A DNA stretch of 64,000 bases from Microcyclosporella mali (GCA_002785985.1 NHNU01000008.1:868001-932000); one strand, 5' to 3'. Counted from the first letter of the stretch, positions 8,800 to 18,781 are shown. Made by a program: numbers and translations. The notes: a model not told the origin generated them from the sequence alone.

Positions 8800-11100
8800 A
8801 TGCAGGCAAGACAGGACTCACCAACTCAGTCAAATCCTGCTGTCACACTCCTCTGCTTGAAGTGTCGTGCTGTCGGTCACGACGTCTCTGGGTGCTGTGA
8901 GTCTGATTTTCTCACGGATGGCGAAGGATATGAATGGTTCCAATCATCTTTACGGGATCGAGTGCGCGAACACTTCGCAAATCTGCCAACGCCAGAAGTT
9001 GTATGTGAAAGATGTGCATCGTTGAATCTACCTACATGGCTCAGCACCACTCCTGGCGAGCTAGATGTTGAAGAACTGAGTGAGATATGTGAAGAAAGGG
9101 TGAAAGGCGGCGATAAGTACGCCGAAGAGGAATCTAGGATATTTCGCGATCTAGGACAAATCGGCGTGCTACAACTGCAGCTTGACTGCGGCCTCTGTCG
9201 CTGTCTGTTCGACATCTGTCCGAACCCACGCTCGATCTCACAGACCGCTGCCCTTGCGCTTACGTGGACGCTGTTCCGCTTGGAGCATCATATCGCGATC
9301 GACACCTCCGAGAAGCGTTCGACCTCGCAGTTTGTCACGATTGTCCTCGAACCCACAGCTCCTGGAATCGAGACCCATCGTTCGATGACTGTGGAGGGAG
9401 ATGGACTTGTGATCGCTTCAGCCGACAAGTCTGGATCTGGGCTCGGCTCTGTACCCGTACATCCGACTGTTATCAACGCCGATGTGGTACGAAACTGGCT
9501 GGAAACTTGCACAGAAAAGCATCAGTATCTGTGTTCTCGCGATTCGAACTCTCCATCACAGTCATTCCGCCTGATCGACGCACGGACCAGAACAATAGTT
9601 CCCTGGTCTGATGCTACACGCGAATATTTGGCGCTCAGTTATGTATGGGGTCAAGTCAATCAAAATTTCCCTGGAGCCGGCACTGTCGGTACCACACTAC
9701 CAACGCCACCGCAGACTCTCGAGGACGCAATGACTTTCACACTGCAACTCGGGAAACGCTATATATGGATCGACTCCGTGTGCATCGATCAGAATGATCC
9801 AGAGGATAAGCAGCAACAAATTGGACTAATGAGCAAGCTGTATCAGAATGCAAGCGCCACCATAATCGCACTCGATGGCAAAGATGCCAATTCCGGAATT
9901 GCCCGCGTCGCCTCAGGCGGTCCTCCACTGCAACTATCGTGTTCAGTATTCGGCACGACTCTGATGACGATCGGCCCGACCTTGGAAAACGTCGTCGCGG
10001 AAGCCTGCTGGGACACCCGTGCGTGGACATATCAGGAAGCCGTCCTCAGTCCGCGCTGTATCTTTGTCAGCAGACATGGGATACACTTCGAATGCAATTC
10101 GATGCATTGTTGCGAGTCTCTGGACACTTCCCTTTCTCCCGTTCACAACGCCATTGTCGACACGAAGTACGTGGGAAAGCAAACCTATATTCACGGCCTA
10201 AATCTCGGTACGCTTCGAAATCCAATGACCAAAAGCATAGAGGACCGTGGCAGAGCATTGAACGTCTATGCCATTCTCTCATCGATGTACAATCAACGCC
10301 GATTGACGCATGCTACAGACGCACTATCCGCGTTCTCGGGTCTGCTGCAGGGGCTGCAGGAAAAGGCGTACCCCTCGGGATTTCTCTGGGCACTTCCATT
10401 GAGAGACCTCAACTGGGCTATGGCCTGGCAGGCTCACTACTGTGCGAATCCTGCCAATACATATTATCCGACCTGGAGCTGGCTCAGTAACGTGGGGGGC
10501 TTTTGGGCGGGAGGACCTTCGGTAGGACGGGAGGGCGTTGGTCCTGACAAATGCCCTTTCGACATGGAACTTGCAGTACTTGACGGCCCATTCAACATGC
10601 AGTCCAGGACCGTATTCAAGCAGTCGTATGATCACTTACCTGTCGAGACATGCGGGCTTCTGGCTGGTGATCCTCTAGCTAGGCGATATTTCATGGAGTG
10701 GCGTGGTGACTGTCATATTCCCAGCGAATTGGACGAAACGCAGAGTGCCAAACTACTCATTTTCGACAGCTTCGCGTTCGAGTTTTCCATAAACAAAAGG
10801 TGGGAAGAGGATGAAAGGAACGACGATCATTCGCTCATCACCGTTATGGCTGCAGGCGAGGAACTAGAGGGTATCACGACCTTTGATCCACAATCTCGGT
10901 GGACCTCTATCGGTCCGCAATTGTGGTTGTTACTGACCCGCCATATTGAAGACGACATTACTCTTCACAACATGATTTTGCTCAGGCGTAAAGGCTGGTG
11001 CTTTGAGCGGGCCGACATGCTCCGTTTAGAGGTACCGAATGATAAAATCTGGCTGCTTCAGGAATTGGGTCTTCATCGATTGAGAGGAGTTCTCGCTTGA
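8800..11100 (+). CDS. HET-domain (heterokaryon incompatibility) protein
   Basis: One exon encodes 766 residues. The N-terminus has a cysteine-bearing segment (CLKCRAVGHDVSGCC), and then CERCASLNLPTWL at about residues 68-80, a form often found before HET domains. The HET domain itself runs from about 274 to 430: EYLALSYVWGQ, then PQTLEDAMTFTLQLGKRYIW, then IDSVCIDQNDPEDKQQQI and LYQNASATIIAL, followed by WDTRAWTYQEAVLSPRCIF. These are the family core motifs. HET proteins mediate non-self recognition between fungal strains and can trigger cell death when two incompatible alleles meet. The long C-terminal part (about 450-766) has no recognised repeat or NACHT domain. The allele partner cannot be told from sequence. 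The gene sits between two housekeeping genes, away from other HET genes in view. Confidence 0.9.
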   Translation: MQARQDSPTQSNPAVTLLCLKCRAVGHDVSGCCESDFLTDGEGYEWFQSSLRDRVREHFANLPTPEVVCERCASLNLPTWLSTTPGELDVEELSEICEERVKGGDKYAEEESRIFRDLGQIGVLQLQLDCGLCRCLFDICPNPRSISQTAALALTWTLFRLEHHIAIDTSEKRSTSQFVTIVLEPTAPGIETHRSMTVEGDGLVIASADKSGSGLGSVPVHPTVINADVVRNWLETCTEKHQYLCSRDSNSPSQSFRLIDARTRTIVPWSDATREYLALSYVWGQVNQNFPGAGTVGTTLPTPPQTLEDAMTFTLQLGKRYIWIDSVCIDQNDPEDKQQQIGLMSKLYQNASATIIALDGKDANSGIARVASGGPPLQLSCSVFGTTLMTIGPTLENVVAEACWDTRAWTYQEAVLSPRCIFVSRHGIHFECNSMHCCESLDTSLSPVHNAIVDTKYVGKQTYIHGLNLGTLRNPMTKSIEDRGRALNVYAILSSMYNQRRLTHATDALSAFSGLLQGLQEKAYPSGFLWALPLRDLNWAMAWQAHYCANPANTYYPTWSWLSNVGGFWAGGPSVGREGVGPDKCPFDMELAVLDGPFNMQSRTVFKQSYDHLPVETCGLLAGDPLARRYFMEWRGDCHIPSELDETQSAKLLIFDSFAFEFSINKRWEEDERNDDHSLITVMAAGEELEGITTFDPQSRWTSIGPQLWLLLTRHIEDDITLHNMILLRRKGWCFERADMLRLEVPNDKIWLLQELGLHRLRGVLA

Positions 11101-11498
11101 AGTGAGAGCGCACGTGGACGTGCTATGAGAATAGAGGGTGGAGAAAGGCTTCCACAACGACTTGGACTTAGCACGTGACTGTACTGCCTTGTGACTTCCG
11201 CGGTGGAGATGCGAGAATTGCAAGATCCCTGGCGCTTGCCCTCTTTGGGCGCGTACCTGGCATTCGACTGGGGAAGTATCGTAAGTTTTGGGGCGGCGAA
11301 CCGCTCCCAATGTCCCTATCGTACGACGCTCCACTCACTTCTGTTTGATTACCACTCTCTCCCTTATATTTGTGAACACTGCCACGTAAATTGTACGAGC
11401 CAGAGACACCACGTTCCCAAATCACAAGAGCGTATCGAATAGCCTCGAATCCACACACAAAACCACACCGAAGTATTCCTCAGAGCAACACTGCAAAG
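11101..11498 (+). promoter_or_regulatory. ERG6 upstream region with a CACGTG E-box
   Basis: This 398-base gap between the HET gene and ERG6 holds a palindromic CACGTG at 11172-11177, and another CACGTGG-type half at about 11111. Basic helix-loop-helix factors bind such boxes, and SREBP-type factors regulate sterol genes in other fungi. Whether it works here is inference only. A CA-rich leader precedes the ATG at 11499. Confidence 0.3.
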
Positions 11499-12650
11499 AT
11501 GGCAAGGAGCAAATTCGACCTGGAGAAGGAGGACAAGGAGCGCGATGCCGCCTTCAAGCAAGCACTCCATGGCAAGACTGCAGAAGGTCGTGCAGGCTTC
11601 ACTGCCATGCTCGGCAAAGACCATGACGCCCAGAAGGCCGCTGTCGACTCCTACTTCAAGCATTGGGACAACAAGGGTCACGAAGACGAGACCGAAGAGA
11701 CTCGCAAACAGCGCCGAGACGAGTACGCCACCCTCACACGACACTACTACAACCTCGCAACCGACTTGTACGAATATGGGTGGGCGCAGAGCTTCCACTT
11801 CTGCCGCTTCAGCAAGGGCGAGGCCTTTAAGCAGGCATTGGCTAGACATGAGCATTATCTGGCATTGAAGATGAATCTGAAAGAGGGACAGAAGGTTCTG
11901 GACGTCGGATGTGGTGTCGGAGGGCCTGCAAGAGAGATCGCCAAGTTCAGTGGTGTCAATATTGTTGGGTTGAACAACAACGACTACCAGATCGAGCGAG
12001 CGACGCGTTACGCACAAAAAGAGGGTCTTGCGAGCCAATTGAGCTATGTCAAGGGCGACTTCATGCAGATGAGCTTCCCAGACAACAGCTTCGACGCCGT
12101 TTACGCCATCGAGGCGACTGTGCACGCTCCCAGCTTGGAGGGCATCTACTCGGAGATCTTCCGTGTGCTGAAGCCAGGCGGTGTGTTTGGTGTCTATGAG
12201 TGGCTCATGAAAGATGCCTACGATAACGACAATCTTCACCATCGCGAGATCCGTCTCGGTATTGAGGAGGGCGACGGTATTTCCAACATGGAGAAAATCG
12301 AGGTTGCACTGGCTGCTATGAAGGCTGCCGGCTTCGAGATGGAGTTGCACGAGGATCTTGCTGACCGACCTGACGAGCTGCCTTGGTACTGGCCATTGTC
12401 TGGTGAGCTCAAGTACATGCAAACGATCTGGGACTTCCCTACGCTGGTTCGCATGACGCATATTGGTCGTGGACTGGTACACAGATTTGTCGGTGGTCTC
12501 GAGACAATTGGCCTTGCACCAAGGGGTACACAGAAGACTGCAGACTCTCTCGCAAAAGCGGCTGACTGCCTAGTTGCCGGTGGCAAGGAGAAGCTGTTCA
12601 CGCCAATGTATCTGATGGTCGCTAGAAAGCCAGCTGCCAGCAAGAAATAG
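11499..12650 (+). CDS. ERG6: Sterol 24-C-methyltransferase Erg6
   Basis: Single exon, 383 residues. The ATG at 11499 (context CAAAGATGGC) is chosen over a longer in-frame extension to 11391, since MARSKFDLEKEDKERDAAF is the family-type start. The methyltransferase class I fold is complete: motif I LDVGCGVGGPAREIA at about 132-146, the sterol-contact region with YEYGWAQSFHFCRF at about 89-102, motif II GDFMQMSFPDNSFDAVYAIE, and LKPGGVFGVYEW. The C-terminal sterol methyltransferase domain runs from about 310. In the family it moves a methyl from S-adenosylmethionine to C-24 of zymosterol in ergosterol synthesis, at the endoplasmic reticulum and lipid droplets. Length is usual for ascomycetes. 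No break. Confidence 0.93.
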   Translation: MARSKFDLEKEDKERDAAFKQALHGKTAEGRAGFTAMLGKDHDAQKAAVDSYFKHWDNKGHEDETEETRKQRRDEYATLTRHYYNLATDLYEYGWAQSFHFCRFSKGEAFKQALARHEHYLALKMNLKEGQKVLDVGCGVGGPAREIAKFSGVNIVGLNNNDYQIERATRYAQKEGLASQLSYVKGDFMQMSFPDNSFDAVYAIEATVHAPSLEGIYSEIFRVLKPGGVFGVYEWLMKDAYDNDNLHHREIRLGIEEGDGISNMEKIEVALAAMKAAGFEMELHEDLADRPDELPWYWPLSGELKYMQTIWDFPTLVRMTHIGRGLVHRFVGGLETIGLAPRGTQKTADSLAKAADCLVAGGKEKLFTPMYLMVARKPAASKK

Positions 12651-12955
12651 AAGGAAAGTAAAATGTGTGTCTGATTTCTTATTCGAATGCAATTCTGGCC
12701 TGCATCGCGGAGTCTTGTGTCAACATGGCGTTACCCTTGTTAGAGTATGATTTTGATATATAATGTACATATGCTCCTTCTCAGAAGAGCTTGCATCGAC
12801 GGTGTCTTCTTCGGGTATCAATTCTTGTTCAACCTTTCCTCCTGCTTCTGCGTCGCCAGAAATATGATACCAGTCCGTAGTCCTCGGTGACCATACAGTG
12901 CCTCTGCAGCGCTTCAACTCTTACTCTCTTGGCTCTCCTGGTAGCCTTCGTTTCG
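12651..12955. other. Convergent intergenic region
   Basis: 305 bases between the ends of ERG6 (plus) and MZM1 (minus), holding both 3' UTRs. A TATATAATG-like AT-rich stretch at about 12756-12765 could serve as polyadenylation signal. Nothing else seen. Confidence 0.3.
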
Positions 12956-13430
12956 TCAAAAGACCGAATTCTTGATATCCTTGAAGCTCTTCTTGGTCCC
13001 CTTCAACGTCCCCGCAGTATCGTTGTCCAATCTTTGCGTATGCTCATGAATGTTCAGCTTGTACTTGTCGTCGCCGAGATTCCTAACATCCCAAAGTCAA
13101 CCTCTGACCACTGACTGCGTGCCTTGTGACGACGATGCATCGCATGAAGGGAGATTTTCTTCCCACTTACTTCCCTTGCACCAAGTTCTCCCTCAGTATC
13201 CTGGTCACGCCCTGTGCGTGCTCAACCTCCTGACCGGCTTCTACACTGTCCAGCCGCAAGCTCCTGTTCGCGTGGAAGCGCTCGCGGGCGAAAGTGCGGG
13301 CTGCTTTCAATGTGGGAGCATCACCGTTGAAGGCTATTTGTGTTGCGCGCAGGAGGTGACGATACGTGGCGAGGACTGCGAAGCGATTCTGTGGACTTTG
13401 GGGATTGACTCCGAATTTTGCGGCGGACAT
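12956..13430 (-). CDS. MZM1: Mitochondrial zinc maintenance protein 1 (LYR-family chaperone), spliced
   Basis: Two exons, 13430-13171 and 13082-12956, give 128 residues. The intron starts GTAAGTGG and ends GATGTTAG; phase is kept across a split Lys codon. The first exon has TYRHLLRATQIAF, a helix of the LYR/complex III assembly type, and EHAQGVTRILRENLVQG. The second exon has YKLNIHEHTQRLDND. This order and length match fungal Mzm1. In the family, Mzm1 is a matrix chaperone that stabilises the Rieske iron-sulphur protein before it enters complex III, and affects mitochondrial zinc. An ATG 16 codons upstream (13478) is also in frame; I prefer 13430, which has a better context (ACAACAATG) and family length. 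It is transcribed away from ZUO1 across a short shared promoter. Confidence 0.78.
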
Positions 13431-13608
13431 TGTTGTTATCGTTGCATTATTCTCTGAAGAATCGAGAGCAGGAAGCATTGGTGGAAGTGCCTTAAGTGGA
13501 AGGGGAAGCGGGCCGCGCTAAAGTTGAGAGGTTGTGGAGGTAAATTTTTGGGCGGCTCTAAATTCTTGCTTCTGACATTCCTGCTATTCACACATCCACG
13601 ACGACAAA
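13431..13608. promoter_or_regulatory. Shared 178 bp divergent promoter MZM1/ZUO1
   Basis: Only 178 bases separate the two start codons on opposite strands, so one bidirectional promoter must serve both. I see no TATA box; the middle is GC-rich (GCGGGCCGCGC around 13508-13518). Any co-regulation is inference. Confidence 0.45.
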
Positions 13609-15003
13609 ATGGCCGCCATCCAGCTCTCCGCGGCCCTTCCGGCCCTGCCCTCAGACTGGAGTGCAGAGAAGGATTTCAAGCCTCTCGCCAAACTGTCTGC
13701 TCCCTCGCAGCGCCAAATTGAGCCTGTCGGTCCCTGGTTTCTCGCCCACGCACGCAGAAAGCGACACAAGCGCACTTTCTCCGAGGATGAGCGCATCCAG
13801 GCCTCGCAGAATGTGAAGAAGGTCGAAGAGGATGCGAACGAGGACTTTTTGGATGCGACGGAGGATCCAATGCTGCTGCAGCGTGAGGCGAAGGATTGGA
13901 AGAGCCAGGACCATTACGCTGTGCTCGGGCTGAGTAAGTTGAGGTGGAGGGCTACGGAAGAGCAGATCAAGGTGAGTGACTATGAGTAGTTCTGTTTGGA
14001 GCGAATGAGGCTGACTGTTGTTCAGATTGCGCATCGCAAGAAGGTCCTCAAGCATCACCCTGACAAGAAGGCCGCTGCCGGCGAGGAAGAGAACGATCAG
14101 TTCTTCAAGTGCATTCAGCGAGCCACGGACCAGCTACTTGACCCCGTCAAGCGCAGACAATTCGACAGCGTAGACGAGAACGCCGAGGTCGAGCCACCCA
14201 GCAAGAAGGATGTACAAAAGAAGGCTGGCAATTTCTACAAGCTCTGGGGCAAGGTCTTCGATGCTGAAGGTCGTTTCTCCAAGCAGCAACCTACTCCCAA
14301 GCTCGGCAACGACAACAGCACGAAGGAAGAGGTCGAGGGATTCTACAATTTCTTCTACAACTTCGATTCGTGGCGATCGTTCGAGTATCTGGATGAGGAC
14401 GTCCCTGATGACAATGAGAGCCGTGATCAGAAGAGACATATGGAGCGCAAGAACAACAATAACCGCAAGAAGCGCAAGAATGAGGATGTGCAGCGCTTGA
14501 GGCAGCTTGTTGATGAGGCGTTGGCTCAGGATGAGCGTATCAAGAAGTTCCGACAGGCGGGTAACAAGGAGAAGAACAAGAAGCGTGCTGAGAAGGAGGC
14601 TGCTGAGAAGGCTGCCAAGGAGGAGGCCGATCGCAAGAAGGCGGAAGAAGCTAAGCAGGCTGCTGACAAGGCTGCTGCTGAGAAGGCTTCCAAGGAGGAC
14701 AGCAAGAAGGCCAAGGAGGCTGCGAAGAACGCTGCCAAGAAGAACAAGCGTGTGATCCGTGGAGCTACCAAGGATGCGAACTACTTTGTTGATGGCGAGG
14801 CTGGTGCTGCGCAGATCGACGGGGCACTCAACGATACAGATGCTTTGATCCTGAAGCTCGACAACGAAGAGATCGCTGCGATCACTGCTAAGCTGCAAGG
14901 CAAGACCGACAAGGGCGCGATCAAGAGCATCTTCCAGGACGAGGCCAAGCGGTTGGTTGAGGCAGGGAAGGCGAAGGACGGCGAGTTCAAGACGCTCTCT
15001 TAA
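13609..15003 (+). CDS. ZUO1: Zuotin, J-domain ribosome-associated chaperone (spliced)
   Basis: Exons 13609-13971 and 14026-15003 give 446 residues. The intron (GTGAGT... GGCTGAC ...TTGTTCAG, 54 nt) falls inside the J domain. The J domain spans about residues 99-170, with HYAVLGLSKLRW, then KVLKHHPDKKA carrying the HPD motif, and VKRRQFDSVDE. The zuotin homology region follows with FYNFFYNFDSWRSFEYLDEDVPDDNE. After it comes a long Lys/Ala/Glu-rich charged helix (about 255-370) that contacts the ribosome in this family, and a C-terminal four-helix part. Zuotin pairs with Ssz1 in the ribosome-associated complex and stimulates Ssb Hsp70 on nascent chains in the cytosol. No feature is missing, and the length is normal for fungi. 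Confidence 0.9.
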
Positions 15004-15801
15004 ATGGCGGATACAGGACGTCGGTTCGCAGACATGCTTATATTAGAGGCGAAGGATGCTTTCCATAAAGCAGGCAGATACAGTGCTAAATGTACCAAAC
15101 GTGCTCCTCACACCTGAATCCTGTAATTCCAATCCCTTCGATCACATGCGAGAAGAACAAGGTTTGGTGGAGGTCGATTTTTGTAATCCAAGCATGCTTC
15201 CTTCACGTGGTAGGACCGTTTGTGAACGAGGGATTCTATCATGTTTCTTGATGCTGTGTCATCGTCTTCATACTTGCGAAAGTACACAGGACTGTGAATA
15301 TTGATTCAATTTACAATACCGCAGTCACGATATTCATCTTCCCAGCATTACTGCCGTGCCGTGAGAGGTGCGTCACCGGCGTCGAGTCGGCATCTGCAGA
15401 AACCTCCAAGGCTCGACCCCGACTCCCTCCACCTCCACCTCCACTCCCGCCCACCTGTACCTCCTGCAGACTACTAGCATCCACCCGCAATGACTCCACG
15501 ATCGCACGCGCCGTCCTCATATGCACCTGCTGCCGTCGCCCGCTGAAAGGAATCATTATTCACTCACTCCAACACACGACACGCTACGTCCGTATCCGTA
15601 CAATTGCTCCCTTGGCTGCTGCTACACGACAAGAATTAGTCGGCTCAAGTGCATGCAGTACATTCGCTGCTGCACACGCATCCTTCGCTTTCCTTTCATG
15701 TGACAGCTGAAACACCACGGAGTATACACCTAGCAATATTGGACCCGAGCCTTTGCGAAGCCGACCATACATTGTTCTGCTCTGTAGAACTGATAGCGGC
15801 C
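15004..15801. other. Intergenic between ZUO1 and the stress-domain gene
   Basis: About 800 bases with no gene I can support. The plus strand is C-rich around 15415-15460 (repeated CTCCACC), as in fungal promoters. The in-frame upstream ATG of the next gene (15649) lies here, but its peptide looks like untranslated leader. Confidence 0.3.
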
Positions 15802-17397
15802 ATGTCGGCGCAGCCCTCACCGCGATCTGGCACTCCGATCAGCCAAACCTACGACCACGAACCATCGCCGAGGTCTCAGGCAACTATCACCACAACCCAA
15901 CTCCCCACTCGCTCGATACCGGACGCATCACTCGACAACAGTAAACCGGCTCCTACTAGTACTAAGGATATCTCTTCATTCGTGCCTGCCTGGCGACGCC
16001 AAACGGTTCAACTCGACGGCGCACATGGCGATGCTCGAAGGCCGAGCGTCCAGTTTGTCCCTCACGTGAAACCCGAATCTGGATCACGCAGCAGCAGTGC
16101 GAAACCCTCCTCACAGCGCAAGTCGTATGGCGGCGCGCCTACCATCAGAATCGGTCCTGGTGGGAGAAGGCTCAGCAGTCCTCCTCCGCCTGCACAATTC
16201 AAAGCTGCTGTGAGCTTTGATACCTTCAGCAATCCTTCAGCCAGCGATTTCAGCCTGACACTCAATCGGAAACACCGAGATTATGTCTATACAAAACGCA
16301 GCAGGACATTCTTGTGCGGAACGGATACAAACGAGTACAGTGATACAGCGCTCGAGTGGCTGATTGATGAGCTGGTTGATGATGGTGATGAGGTGGTGTG
16401 TCTGCGAGTCGTGGAAAAGGACAGCAAAGAGGCGACCAAGTGGGCTGGCGGTCAAGGCGAAAAAGGCTATAGAAGGGAAGCACAGAGATTTTTGGAAGAG
16501 ATCGAGAAAAAGAACACGGATGATCGTGCCATCAGTCTGGTTCTGGAGTTCAGTATAGGAAAGGTTCATGACACCATACAGCAAATGATCAGGATCTACG
16601 AGCCAGCCATGCTAGTCGTGGGCACGAGAGGCAGGAGTCTCACTGGATATCAAGGTTTGCTCAGCGGGAGTGTCAGCAAATACTGCCTGCAATACTCGCC
16701 TGTCCCGGTCATTGTGGTTAGACCCAGCAGTAAACGGGAAGCGAAAAAGCGCAAACGACTGCAAGACCCTACCAGAGGTGGGTACAGGGACATTCTCGAC
16801 AAGTCAGAGGATGCCCCGCGAGGACAAGGAAAACACCTCTTGGACGCCAGCAATCGTCTCAGCGTGACGGGATCTGGCCTGGGTGCTCTGGGTGATTTCA
16901 GCAGTGCGGGCGGCGATCCGGACGATGAAGCGCGCAGAGTCGCTGAAGCGATCGGATACAAATCACCCTCATACTTGCCCAACAACACCAACAACTCCTC
17001 TGCCCGTGGCAGCTCCCTGTCACGGGTGACATCTGCACGTTCAGACAACACAGATATGCAGTCTCCGCCCGGCCGACTCCTTAAATCTCCCGAGCTTGGC
17101 GTTGTCGACTCTCCTCCGGGTAGCGATGAAGACGCAGAGGAATTGGATGAGGACGATGACCTCAGCCGGTTGCAGGAGTCGATCCGGCCGGAAGACGAGG
17201 CTGCTATGCTGGCTTACGAGCGCGCGCAGCAGGTCGTCGAAGAGGAGAAGCAGGAGGCTGTGGCAAGGGCCGAGAGAGCCGCGAGCCGACAGAGAGGTAC
17301 GAGTCGTGGGAGGAGGAGGGATGACGAGGATGAGAGCGGGGGCGGTGCGGCTGTTCTTGATATTTTTGAGAAGCTGAATAGAGGTTTGAAGAATTAA
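15802..17397 (+). CDS. Universal stress protein A-domain protein
   Basis: Single exon, 531 residues from the ATG at 15802 (MSAQPSPRSGTP); an in-frame ATG 51 codons upstream is less likely. Residues 1-145 are Ser/Pro-rich and disordered. The UspA-type domain lies at about 156-310: TFLCGTDTNEYSDTALEWL (first strand and helix), VVCLRVVE, and the nucleotide-binding end VVGTRGRSLTGYQG followed by SGSVSKYCLQYSPVPVIVV. The glycine motif reads G-x2-G-x11-GS, two residues longer than the common G-x2-G-x9-G(S/T). The C-terminal 220 residues are acidic and Ser-rich, with a probable coiled coil in the last 80 residues (EEEKQEAVARAERAASR). Fungal members are thought to be stress-linked; function here is unknown. 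ATP binding is possible but not shown. Confidence 0.8.
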   Translation: MSAQPSPRSGTPISQTYDHEPSPRSQATITTTQLPTRSIPDASLDNSKPAPTSTKDISSFVPAWRRQTVQLDGAHGDARRPSVQFVPHVKPESGSRSSSAKPSSQRKSYGGAPTIRIGPGGRRLSSPPPPAQFKAAVSFDTFSNPSASDFSLTLNRKHRDYVYTKRSRTFLCGTDTNEYSDTALEWLIDELVDDGDEVVCLRVVEKDSKEATKWAGGQGEKGYRREAQRFLEEIEKKNTDDRAISLVLEFSIGKVHDTIQQMIRIYEPAMLVVGTRGRSLTGYQGLLSGSVSKYCLQYSPVPVIVVRPSSKREAKKRKRLQDPTRGGYRDILDKSEDAPRGQGKHLLDASNRLSVTGSGLGALGDFSSAGGDPDDEARRVAEAIGYKSPSYLPNNTNNSSARGSSLSRVTSARSDNTDMQSPPGRLLKSPELGVVDSPPGSDEDAEELDEDDDLSRLQESIRPEDEAAMLAYERAQQVVEEEKQEAVARAERAASRQRGTSRGRRRDDEDESGGGAAVLDIFEKLNRGLKN

Positions 17398-17776
17398 AGA
17401 CTCGGCCTGATGGTTTCGAGAGGCATTTATGGATGTATAGAGCTATATCTACTCATGCAGCTGATGAAAGCTCCACATCTATGGCAGCAGCTCGAGGGTT
17501 TATTGGGGTAGTCAATTTTCAACGTATGTGCAACTCATTTCTCGACCCTTATATTCTTGCCCCGTTATCCTGTCGAACAATGTTCACCATGCGGTCTTGC
17601 CGTGTCTTGGGAAACTTGCGAAGTCGTCAAACACTCATCGAATCTCAACCTCGGCAATGTAACTGTCATCGGCTATGTACGCAAGATCGACTTCACTCGT
17701 CAACATCAAGGTCGTCACTGAGAAGACCTCAGCGACATATCCTAATACTCCCACCAGGAATACCGCGTCTCTCAGA
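17398..17776. other. Intergenic upstream of the enoyl-CoA isomerase
   Basis: 379 bases between two plus-strand genes. The isomerase frame is open upstream to an ATG at 17675, which I treat as leader. No other feature is seen. Confidence 0.3.
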
Positions 17777-18583
17777 ATGTCTCCCACGGTTCCTAAATTA
17801 GACAACATCGCCGTCTCCATCGACAGCGAAGCAATCGCCATCGTCAAATTCAACCGTCCCAAAAACGCCAATTCCATCAACACCAATGTCCTGCAAGACA
17901 TGCTCGCCGCGCTGCAATGGTGCGCCTCCCAGCCCTCCATTCGCATCATCCTCACCACCGGCGAAGGGAAATTCTATACCGCGGGTCTCGATCTCCTGGA
18001 CCCTCTCAACCAACAATCCGGCGCCACCATCTCTGACGCTTTCATAGACGTCATCGGCAAAATTCATGAGTTCTTGATCACGACGGATTTATTGGTTATT
18101 AGTGCGGTGAATGGTCCCGCGCCGGGCTGGGGAACGACGAGTATCGCGCTCAGCGATCTCGTGTACGCTGCCGAGAATGCGGTCTTTTTCACGCCTTTTG
18201 TGCAGTGGGGACTGTGTGCCGAGGGCTGCTCGAGCGCGACGTTCGTGCGCATCATGGGTAGGCAGAAGGCTTCGGCGCTGCTGCTGGCGGGACAGAAATT
18301 CGATGCGAGGGAAGCGGAGGTGGCGGGCTTAGTGACGAAGGTGTTGCCGAAGGGGTCTTTTCTGGAGGATGTATTGAGAATCGCGAGGGGAATTGCGAAA
18401 TTGCCGCCGCTGAGTTTGAAGTCAAATAAGAGGTTTGTGATGAGGGGGTTGAGGGAGGAGTTGTTGGCGGCGAATAGGGAGGAGCTGGAGTTTTTGAGTC
18501 AACAGGTCAGGGGGAAGGAGAGTTTGGATGCGATTGGAGGGTTTAGAGAGGAGACGGAGAGGAAGAGGAAGGCGAAGTTGTGA
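17777..18583 (+). CDS. Enoyl-CoA hydratase/isomerase, probably peroxisomal
   Basis: One exon, 268 residues from the ATG at 17777 (context AGAATGTC); an extension to 17675 would add 34 residues without similarity. The crotonase fold is clear: VKFNRPKNANSINTNVLQDML at the start, IILTTGEGKFYTAGLDL forming the first oxyanion-hole loop (about residues 55-73), and NGPAPGWGTTSIALSDLVYA the second. The position of the usual catalytic Glu is in FFTPFVQWGLCAEGCSSATF. It looks most like fungal delta3,delta2-enoyl-CoA isomerases (Eci1/Dci1 type). The protein ends in Ala-Lys-Leu, a recognised variant of the peroxisomal signal PTS1, after a basic run RKRK. I infer a role in oxidation of unsaturated fatty acids in peroxisomes. 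Hydratase activity cannot be excluded. Confidence 0.8.
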   Translation: MSPTVPKLDNIAVSIDSEAIAIVKFNRPKNANSINTNVLQDMLAALQWCASQPSIRIILTTGEGKFYTAGLDLLDPLNQQSGATISDAFIDVIGKIHEFLITTDLLVISAVNGPAPGWGTTSIALSDLVYAAENAVFFTPFVQWGLCAEGCSSATFVRIMGRQKASALLLAGQKFDAREAEVAGLVTKVLPKGSFLEDVLRIARGIAKLPPLSLKSNKRFVMRGLREELLAANREELEFLSQQVRGKESLDAIGGFREETERKRKAKL

Positions 18584-18781
18584 GGTGGATAGGAGAAGGG
18601 GCTTGAGTATGTTGATGGACGGTGACTTGGATGCGCAAAAATTGAAAACTCGATGTTGTGACCGCTCTGTTGTCGACCTGCAGTGCCGATGTATGATAGG
18701 TTTTAAATGCCGCATGAGCATTTGTATGTAGATGATTGTTGGCAGTTCCTCTGGCCATCTCGACCAACTTGCTCACTTGAG

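Noticed and set aside
14134..14898. 254-codon Leu-rich minus-strand ORF over ZUO1
   Set aside because: Antisense image of the Lys/Ala/Glu-rich helix of zuotin, not a membrane protein.
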